A stretch of 64,000 bases of DNA. Origin: Saururus chinensis. Its lineage: Eukaryota > Streptophyta > Magnoliopsida > Piperales > Saururaceae. Positions 52,338 through 64,000 of this stretch are shown here, in pieces; positions within the stretch are counted from its first letter, which is position 1; each line of letters begins with the position of its first letter. The stretch spans positions 2,294,001 to 2,358,000 of the forward strand of contig CP141148.1 in NCBI GenBank assembly GCA_035235625.1. Reading direction: 5' to 3'. The notes under the pieces are model-generated. The model was not told the origin of the DNA. It made no database searches and saw only the letters and a program-made list of their open reading frames with translations. The position numbers were made by a program, and so were the translations under genes.

Positions 52338-52880
52338 GCGCAAAAGTAAAGAGTTTTCCACACTTCAGTGGCTTCCATGAGGCCTCTGGCTTGTTCAGAC
52401 TCTGAAATGTGACTCAAGGATGTCTTGCTCCGGTTGCAGTCTGGCAACGGCAACAACAACTTTAAGGCCGCGGTCACCACCAAAGGGATGGCCCCTATAA
52501 CCAGTAAATTCAGGAACGTACTGGCGTTATACGGCGATGCCTAATCCGAACCGTTTGACGACAGGGACCAGGGTCGCCATCGTGGTGCACAAATTCTGAC
52601 TGACTTTGCCCGTGTCCAGCCATCACCAACCCAGGTGACGCCTGAATCTCCCCCTCTTCCTCCCACTTGCTCCTCTTGAAACCAAGAATGTGAGTATCAA
52701 GTGTTCTCGCATCTATTTCTGTTGACTCGCGTATGTATCCATCGATATATTTGTAGGGGGGAAAATATGCACATGCTTATTGAGGAACCATAATAAGAAA
52801 AAAAAATGAAATCGAAGTGTTGATTGAGGATGGTGTATACAAGTATTGGTTGCTTAGATTGTGAAATCTTTTTGTATTGA
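52338..52880 (-). repeat. Block X, copy 2
   Basis: Matches 32553-33243: CACTTC(A/G)GTGGCTTC, GAGGCCTCTGGCTTG, GGTTGCAGTC, GGTCGCCATC, TCCCACTTGCTCCTCTT, ATTGAGGAACCATAA, AAGTATTG. The minus-strand ATG is at 52580 and the frame soon meets a stop. It has about 100 extra bases after the ATG compared with copy 1. Confidence 0.65.
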
Positions 52881-53047
52881 CAAACCTTTTATTATGAGCT
52901 CATTTAGGGTGACTAAATTGCAAACATGATTGGATTTTGATTTTCTTTCCAAAAAAAAAAGGTATTCAAAGGTAAATTCATTTTCTTTCTACTTAAAATT
53001 GTTTGCCAAACGCCCCCCTTAAATTAATGTAGCTGTGCGTCTACATG

Positions 53048-53515
53048 ATGAAGAAATAACAGTACGTTGGGGGCCTCAGTAAGCCCTCTATCTGCCCCAC
53101 CTAATAAGAAATCACAGACGTACAGGGATTATGTTGAAAGCAAGCTTGAGGGTCGAATATACGAGGAATGTTTCAACTCCATGCACTCATAAAATATATG
53201 ATGGTTGGATTCATATCTAAATCAAAGGATTTTCATTTGACGTTCTGTCCCAAATTGTTGGACAATTTGTTTACCCAGTTTGAATTTTTTATACACAGTG
53301 AGGCAGTTTGATCTTTTCTTCTGTAGCAGGTAGGTTTGATTGGATTGATCTCTTAATCTACGAATAACACTTTCACTCCTGTCAGTCATCTTTGCTTCGA
53401 AATGTTTAATAGAGTAAGCTTTCTCTCCCATCAGTAATATTTTTACACGCACATCACGATCACATCCCCATCGTTGTGCTAATACCTCTGTTGAAAATCA
53501 ACTGTCACGACGCTA
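53048..53515 (+). pseudogene. PUT C-terminal and 3' UTR fragment
   Basis: Aligns with 4457-4940: GAAGAAATAAC, AGCCCTCTATCTGCCCC, TTTCAACTCCATGCA, TTTTCTTCTGTAGCAGGTAG, GATTGATCTC, AATAACACTTTC, CACATCCCCATC, AATACCTCTGTTGAAAATCA. The copied piece contains only the last ~35 codons, with frame damage, and the 3' flank. Similarity stopping inside exon 2 indicates a deletion or breakpoint there. Confidence 0.85.
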
Positions 53516-53689
53516 GCACATGACAAACGCGTCATCTCAATAGGAACAAGAAAGGGAAGCATTTTCTCCGAAGGATTCCCGTACGTTTTGTAGTGTATCT
53601 TCAGTGGGGGAGCGTAGACTTGAAAAGAGCATTTTGTTGTAGAGGGGCAGGGCCCAGAGAGAGAGCATTTCATGGGGGCTCATGTGCAG

Positions 53690-53900
53690 GAAGGTCACCA
53701 TCGGGTACACAAAAATTGACAAGCTTTCTTAATTTGTCCGCGTCCAGCCATTAGCATTCACCAACCCACCCCGAGACCCCCCTTCTTCCTTCCACTTGCC
53801 GAGAACGTTGAAAGTGGAACACTGTTCTCTCTCGTATCCATGTAAACGGACTCGCCTATGCTGGGTACCGGACGACATGTAACTATGTTATGTTACTGTC
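53690..53900 (-). repeat. Block X, partial copy 3
   Basis: GGTCACCATC (minus-strand ATG at 53701), TTTGTCCGCGTCCAGCCAT, CACCAACCCA, CTTCCACTTGCC and GACTCGCCTATG parallel copies 1 and 2, but everything on the protein side of the ATG differs after about four codons. Confidence 0.6.
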
Positions 53901-54479
53901 TATCCATCTAAATCCGATAACTTTATAATTTTCTTGTCACTTATTCTTGTTACTTGGTATGAAAAAACAGTTCAAATGAATCGGGTTGCACATGCATTGA
54001 TACGTATTTCTCATTATGTGTTATTGGACTGAAATCTAATGGTGTGCATGTATAATAGGATGAGTGGGCATATGCAAACCCACATATAATTAGGAACTTA
54101 GTAGGTTTTCAAAAATATTTTTATGCAAAAACTAGGTTAACATAAGAATAGTTTTTTCCACAATTTTGAATTAAAAGCCTATTTTTATCGTGTTGTGTTC
54201 CAAGTTCGAATCCAGGTATATAAGTAGGCGAAATACTCAATACTACTCCTTCTATCTCATTTTAAGTATCTTATTTAATTTTTAAAAATAAAGTAAAAAT
54301 AACAAGATATACAATACTTTGTAGTATATTTACAAACTTTGTTGTCAATAAAAAAATTAAAATTGATTTATGGAGTGCAAAAAAAACTTCAAATTTAAAA
54401 CCTAAAAAGATAGGAGCTAAAGGCGTATTGATCCCCTCCAAAAGGAGTATCGACCGAGACGAGCAGAAGGAAGATTCCC
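53901..54479. other. Intergenic, upstream of kinase 2
   Basis: No gene. ACTCCTTCTATCTCATTTTA near 54244 resembles a Stowaway end, but no second end was found. Confidence 0.5.
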
Positions 54480-54729
54480 CGTCCCCGCTTGCCGCCAAAA
54501 AGAAAAATGAAAACACAGGAGTCGTACTTTGAAAACCCAGTAGAGCCACCGCCTCAGTGGTCAGAGGTCTGTGTCCTCTTTTTCATCATTTCCCTTCTGT
54601 ACATCTTTCTTTTGAACGGTTGAACTAGTGAAGAATCAATGAACAGATGGATTAAATCAAGAGAGTTCATGCCATTCGGCGCCGCCTCCCAAGTTAAACA
54701 AACAAAAAAACGGTAGATCATCCGCAGTC
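54480..54729 (+). promoter_or_regulatory. Proximal promoter/5' leader of kinase 2
   Basis: Conserved with 40590-40840 as described there. The 25 bases before the ATG are identical in both genes. Confidence 0.65.
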
Positions 54730-58464
<3,735 letters not shown>

Positions 58465-59915
58465 ATAGTCACTCGGTTCTCTCTTGTGCAGTGCCTAATT
58501 TATAACTGAAGCTAATTTGCAGGTTGACAGTGTTCCACAAAACCTGATAAAACAGTTGTTACCTGGCAAATGAATTTCCATGTGAAGTTGGAAATGCCAA
58601 AGTCCAAGCGAAAGATCTCTGAAGTGGATGGTGTCCTACCATTGAAAGGGGAAAGGAGGATGGAATATGAAATGATCGGTATGAATTATACCTTTGTTCA
58701 CTGTTGATTTACTCCCAAATGAAATCACCTTTTCATGGGTACAAAACTCTAAAGGTGCCTGGACTTGTTGCACTAGAGTACTTTGTGCACATCCACTGTT
58801 TCCTGTCAAATATGAGTATGTGAAAAATTGTAGCAAGGCTGAAATCACTTTGCAAACTAGTCAAGAAATTTGTGTCATATTCTTGGAAAATTGTCTTATT
58901 TCCTGTTCCTCAGGTAATAGTATCAGCCAGAGGAGTCAAAATCTCATTTACACTCCCTTGCTACTTGCAAGGGAGATCCACTATCAATGCAACATCTTCA
59001 ACTTTATTTTAACCAGTTTCAACCATAAGACAAGCCCCACACTCTTTCAGGTTCCAAACTTCTACCTGAATATCCACCAAATCCATCTCCTGAACAAGTT
59101 GGATGTCCAAAATGGAGTGAGTCCTCTGTAACCTAGCCAGGTGGAAATCATCGTTTGATCTTTCCTACTTAGTTCATGTACAAAATGGCTGTAATAAGTC
59201 GCATAGCACCTGGACTTTCCAGTTTTATAGACTCTCCTACTAAGCGTTTTTTAGCTATACTTCTCATATTCTCTTCATTTTCGGTGGTATCTTCTCTACG
59301 AGGCGTTTGCAGTCATCTCTGAAAATCTGTGCGGTTATTCTCCCTATTTGGCCAGTTATCTTGGCACTGTGTCGCTCCCAACTTGTGGGCCTCTGTGGCA
59401 GCCTTCACTTAGTACTAATGGAGTAGGCCCAAAGGAAGGAATGTATAGGAGCTTCTAATAATGGAGATGGACGGTACACACGTTATAACGTACTTTAGCT
59501 TCAATGGCTTTAAAATATTTGTTATCAAATCTCATGGATGAAAAGTCCTATAATTTCCTTACACCTAGTACACCTAAGTACATTGTAATTAAAGAGCATA
59601 AAAAGTATTTTTTAATGAAATATATTTTTAGGGTGCACAATATAGGGTGCAATCTCCATTTACATAGGGGTACACTGACCTACTAAGGTCCCATTTGACA
59701 AGTCTGAAACGGGCTACTTTTCAAAAAGCAGTCAGACTGTTTGATAGGTCTGAGTAGCTTCAGATCAGTTTATAGCGTCACACACTTTTAACCTCTAGAG
59801 GTTTGACCCTGACGTACGAATGGAGAATTTAAAACTTAAAATCTTGCTTAACCCATTTAGGGGTTAGAATTATGGAAGGGCATCAGGATCCAGTGACTCT
59901 CAAACCCCACCCCAC
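58465..59915. other. 3' flank of kinase 2
   Basis: The first ~160 bases match the 3' UTR of kinase 1 (ACAAAACCTGATAAAACAGT). The frame at 58694-59131 (145 codons) has no recognisable domain. Part of that region resembles 18320-18470 downstream of the kinase pseudogene, where the frame is not kept, so I do not call a gene. Confidence 0.55.
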
Positions 59916-60147
59916 TAGGGATGTCACTGGTTACGTTAAATTTTATCAAAATAAAAAATTTATAAAAAAATTATATTTATTACTTTATTTGGGTTGGGTT
60001 TAAAATTTTATCAAACCTGATATTATTTAAGAAATAGTAAATTCAAATCTAACCCAAATAGTTATTTGGGTTAAACTCGAAAACCCAAACCCAGCCTATT
60101 AGGGTTACCCAGATTTTACCATATACTTGACCTAAGTAGCATCCCTA
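59916..60147. mobile_element. hAT-type MITE, copy 3 (232 bp, inverted)
   Basis: Begins TAGGGATGTCACTGG and ends AGTAGCATCCCTA, flanked by CACCCCAC/CACCCAAC (59908-59915 and 60148-60155). The interior (GGGTTGGGTTT..., AACCCAAATAGTTATTTGGG) is the reverse of the 356-bp copies, shortened. Confidence 0.8.
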
Positions 60148-60155
60148 CACCCAAC

Positions 60156-61242
60156 CATAAAAATGCTGTTAAAATATAAGTATATATACATGTACATGAT
60201 TGCTAAAATATGAGAATATATACATGTACCAGTGTCGTGACCCAACTTAAGTGTCAATGTTGATTTTAGCATATTATATGGTGCAAATTCAAGGATTAGA
60301 TGACTGGAAGCATTTTTTATGAAAAATGATATTTTCACAATAATAACTTGCACATGAGTTTTGATTGGACTAGATAAGTGAGTCCATGTGAAGTATGTGT
60401 GGGGCTTATTTATGAAGTCCAATCAAAACTCTTGTGTGACCTTTTGTAGGTGTTTTTGTTGTGGGAATATCACCATCTATTTTTTACGCTCCTATTGCCA
60501 ATGAGCCTAATGAGTTGTACATAAGAGTCCTCTATCTATAAGACAGTGGCATATATTTTAGTGCACATTAGTTTGTAATATTAACACTAATATATATTAG
60601 CATGTGCTCTGTTATAGGCTCCCATGTATGATTTACGCTAGGTTCATTGTCAGTAGGAAGAGCTGGGGAGAGCATAAAAACTACTTTCGAGATGATACGG
60701 TGTTGCACATCATAAATAACTCCTAATTAGATGGTCCCTACAAATTATTAGCCTCACTCTATGTTTGTAAATATCTTATCCCACCCTAAAATTTAGGCAA
60801 ATCTTATTATTTATTGTTAGAGTTCATAGGTGTACTTTGCAGGCACATAATCGCTTGTTGAACAGGGCAGTTGAATTACCTGCCTGCCTCTTGTTGTACA
60901 CAAGCTTCGTAACATGATACGCTAACTACATATTTTTTAATATGCTACTTGGTACGTATTAACCCTTTCTTTATTTTAATCATAGCGCAATTTTTCAAAG
61001 GAAAAGGCAAAGGCATTGCACGCCTTTATATTTTAATCTGACGATCCACCTTTAAAGGGGGCTGGCGGGGCAAATGCTTGGAAATTATTTTATAAGGAAA
61101 GAGCGGATAATTGTTTCTCAAAATGTAGTTCAGAATTGGGCCCTTGTATTCTAGATTCAAGATGAGCAACTGCTCATGGGCCTGATCCAAAGGGTCACGT
61201 CCAGCTAAGCTCACATAGGTCATTCGGGTCAGCTCTATTATA
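60156..61242. other. Intergenic
   Basis: No gene or recognised element. Short frames at 60132-60422 and 61026-61346 on the minus strand have no recognisable content. Confidence 0.5.
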
Positions 61243-62548
61243 GAGTGAATTGCCAAAATATCCCCAAAATATATTGTATTATATAAAATATTATCTAATT
61301 TTAATGTAATACAAAAAATGGTCTCGTACATATGTAAACCCCTCACATGTGGCAGATATTATTTGAAATATCTTTCTTTATTTTCTTCATTTTAACTTTA
61401 CAAACCCATTACTTCAGCGGCTCTCAACTTTGCCACCTCTGCCATCAAATTTGTCACCTCCAACGGCTCCCAGCCACCTCTACTACTACCTCTATTGCCT
61501 CTAAAATTCTCTACCACCTCTGCTATCAACTTTGCCTCCTCTCACCACTAACTCTACCATTAACTCCACTAGCTCCGCTTCATCTACCTTCGCCTCCTTC
61601 ACCACTAACGCCTTTTCCTTTTCCCCTCCTCTTCTACTACCTCCTCATCCCTCCCTCTTCCCCTTCTCTCTCTCCTCGCCCTCTTCCTCCTCTCCTCCTC
61701 TTATTTTCCCCAGTCGTCTCCTCTTCTTCCTTCTTAGAATTTGATAAGACCGATAGCAAACTAGATAGCATATTTATTAAAAATTTAATTTTTTTCTCTA
61801 CAAACTCAACTATTAGAAAATAAAATCATAAATATATTAAACTACTCAAAATCAAAGTGAATTTTATTCTTACTTGATCTTGAGTTTTTTCTAACATCAA
61901 ACAAATCTCGTACCAACAATCAACAATTGACTATCTATAAGTAGATTTATTGTAGTAAAGGGGCAATAAGACAACATTCTGAGTGGCATATCTCCCTCAC
62001 TATTTGTAATAAACTATCTTAACACATTAACTAGATAAACAAAAAAATAAAGAAAATTTTAAATATGTGGTTATGAACTGCAACTTTCTACTATAGCTCT
62101 GCCAACTAGTTTGTGGCCGATCTTCTTAGATTTTTCGAAAAGAGGAAAGAAAGGCAATTGAGGAGGAGAAGAAGAGGAGGATAGAGAGGAGGAGGATGAG
62201 GGGAGAGGGGAGGAGGGAGGCAGGAACAGGAGGAGGTGAAGGTGAAGTTATATGAAGCAAAGCCGGTAATGGAAATAGTGGAGTTGGTGGTGGAGGCGAA
62301 GTCGATGGCGGAGGCTATGAGGCAGATGGCAAAGGTGGCGAGATTGGAGACAGAGTTGAAGTCAAAGCCACGGGCAACGTAAAGCAGTAGATTGGTGAAG
62401 TTAAAAGGAAAAAATTAAAAATATTATATTTTAGACAATTTCTACCACATATACGGGGATTCACATAGGCACAGGGTTATATTACACTCAAGTTATAGAT
62501 ATTTTGTATATTACGGTGTATTATATGGGCTATTTTGGCAAATTGCTC
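61243..62548. mobile_element. Foldback MULE-like element with pyrimidine-rich arms
   Basis: Left end GAGTGAATTGCCAAAATATC and right end GCTATTTTGGCAAATTGCTC are inverted. The arms continue for roughly 500 bp: the CT-rich left arm (61390-61740, CACCTCTGCCATC, CCTCCTCTTCTTC-like) is the approximate complement of the GA-rich right arm (62140-62400). The flanks CTATTATA and CTATTATT are an imperfect direct repeat. No transposase. Length is about 1.3 kb. The GCCAAAATA(G/T)CCC end resembles many plant MULEs. Confidence 0.72.
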
Positions 62549-63516
62549 CTATTATTATATGGCCTATTTATCTTTGTATAAGGGCACTTAAACTTTCGTA
62601 CTCTCTTTACAATAGAGGATCATCAATACAAGGTCTAACCGTAATGTCACTCAATTAATAAGTAGTTTCATAGCATTTAGTTACTTCTTTCTTTTCTTGC
62701 TAAGTAAGCAAAAGTATATGAACAAAGTTAGTATGAACTTGGGCTCATGCATGCCAACAAGAGTTTGAGCATCATAGCCATCGGATCAAGATCCAACAGT
62801 GCAAGAGGGTAGGCAACTTGTCAACCCCATGAGTAATATCTATCATTAGATTTTGACTGAGTAATGTCCACCAACCAATCAAAATCCAATGGCCGAAGAT
62901 GCCCAGGCTCGCTACATAGTGCTAAAAAGGAAAGGTGGAATCATGAATGCTGTAAGTACACTGATGGAGAAAAAGTACACTAGAGGATACAATCAAACAT
63001 GTTTTGTAACACGCATATTGTATTGAGGGTACATTAAAGCAGTCCTTAAGCGGGTACAAACACTAATTATAGGGAATACAATCTTACATAGATAGGATAT
63101 GCTCATATGCCCTGATGGATACATTCATACCAACCATGGGGCTCTCATGAAGGCATTCATCTTTAAGGAAGCGGAATAAATTTAGAAATCTCATCGACGA
63201 GTGTGATTAAAGAGCTAGAGAAGGAGAACAAGTCTGGCAATAGACAACAGCGGCTCACATGTTTACATTGTCATTTATGGTTTAGGAAGAACAACTATGG
63301 CAATAATGATAGCCTCTACTGGCAGTCAAATGCAACTCGTGTCACCAACTAGATTATGTGTTCTATAGTGATTCCATAACAACATTGAGGGAGTATAACT
63401 TAAGCAATTATATTAAAATGGAAATGAAGAACCACAGGAAGTGCATTTACTCCAGTTCAAGAAGATCTGGCATCTATGGGTTTTGTACCAGGCAGGTATG
63501 ATTCCATCCTATACAT
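62549..63516. other. 3' flank of kinase 3 and intergenic
   Basis: No gene other than the probable 3' UTR of the minus-strand kinase in the last ~150 bases. Confidence 0.5.
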
Positions 63517-64000
63517 TTACGTGGACCCTCCTGTCTGAACCGTTCTGTTGTTTTCGGAGATGTTCATGGACGAATTCAAAGAAGATGAATTGGATGAAGC
63601 GAAATCCTTTCCCACAGAAATTGCAGGTCCCTTCGGAAGATGTAGACTTGAGTTTTCACTGCTCAACATCATAACCACAGATGACATTCTTGGTCTGTCC
63701 GCAGCATCTTCTTGGACACATAGTAGTGCAATGTGGATGCATCTAGCCACTTCCTGTGCTTTACATGATTCAGAGATGAAGGGATCTATTAACTCCAAGC
63801 ATCTATCTTCCCTCCACAGCAGCCAAGCCTGAAACATATTGGTCCCTAAATCAACTTGCCGGTAGAGAACTTTAAATTATGATGCATTGTTAGGACATAA
63901 CTCTTCTTGTAAGAATATTAATGGCGGATGGAGCAGTTATGAGTGAGCAGAGGAAGAAATTACTTACATAGCCTAAAAGGTTGTATTTATGTTCAAATAG
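63517..64000 (-). CDS. S-receptor-like kinase 3, last two exons only (gene continues beyond the window)
   Basis: On the minus strand, exon 6 (partial, 64000-63968, reading LFEHKYNLLGY) ends at a GT donor. Exon 7 is 63828-63517, again exactly 312 bases, with AWLLWREDRCLELIDP, RCIHIALLCVQEDAADRPRM and SSVVMMLSSENS, the kinase C-lobe and variable tail. It is convergent with kinase 2 and more diverged than kinases 1 and 2 are from each other. No damage is seen in this part, but most of the gene is outside the window. Confidence 0.88.

Noticed and set aside
54241-54420. Second Stowaway MITE
   Set aside because: Only a left-end-like ACTCCTTCTATCTCATTTTA is present; no inverted right end or TA pair was located.
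61347-61823. 158-codon serine/proline/leucine-rich frame
   Set aside because: Low-complexity pyrimidine-rich arm of a foldback transposon; composition alone explains the open frame.

Overview
This is plant nuclear DNA, clearly angiosperm. It holds spliced genes with GT-AG introns, a polyamine-uptake transporter of the plant PUT type, a cluster of S-locus (G-type lectin) receptor-like kinases with their usual seven-exon layout, and a dense set of plant transposable elements. The strongly GC-rich first exon of the transporter beside its AT-rich second exon would fit a monocot or magnoliid better than a core eudicot, but that is a weak inference and I cannot name the species. There is no prokaryotic or organellar gene content.

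Layout. (1) 2.1-4.6 kb: an apparently intact two-exon PUT gene (500 aa). (2) 7.5-14.0 kb: a Mutator-like element (MULE) with ~550-bp terminal inverted repeats and an 8/9-matching 9-bp target duplication. It carries a mudrA N-terminal remnant, an ARGONAUTE (AGO4/6-like) exon fragment, and a mudrA C-terminal remnant on the opposite strand. A 3.15-kb solo LTR with perfect 5-bp target duplication sits inside it. (3) 15.0-18.5 kb: a shredded receptor-kinase pseudogene broken by a Stowaway-type MITE and a partial copia-type element. (4) 18.5-23.8 kb and 24.4-29.8 kb: two ~5.35-kb Ty3/gypsy chromoviruses (Reina-like) arranged divergently, both dead. The second lies inside a copia-type solo LTR. A decayed PUT exon fragment lies between them. 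(5) 30-40 kb: gene-poor repeats, including a 1.5-kb hAT-like element, a 356-bp hAT MITE, a 32-bp-unit satellite-like array at 37.3-38.0 kb, and a duplicated non-coding module. (6) 40.8-44.5 kb and 54.7-58.5 kb: two intact paralogous receptor-like kinase genes (816 aa each, seven exons of identical length). (7) Between them: two nested solo LTRs (44.7-49.2 kb), a CACTA remnant, a second 356-bp hAT MITE, and decayed PUT fragments. (8) 59-63 kb: a third hAT MITE and a pyrimidine-rich foldback MULE. (9) 63.5-64.0 kb: the 3' end of a third receptor kinase on the minus strand, running off the window.

The order PUT - kinase recurs. After the intact PUT comes a kinase pseudogene. Then come a PUT fragment, a shared non-coding block (called X here) and kinase 1, followed by PUT fragments and X copies and then kinase 2. 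The simplest reading is tandem duplication of a PUT-X-kinase block, in which kinases were kept, extra PUT copies decayed, and transposons filled the gaps. The kinases would act at the plasma membrane as lectin-domain receptors, and PUT would import polyamines. I see no sign that they work in one pathway. I found no convincing new biological system. The most notable items are the AGO-fragment-carrying MULE, the block-duplication history and the satellite-like array.
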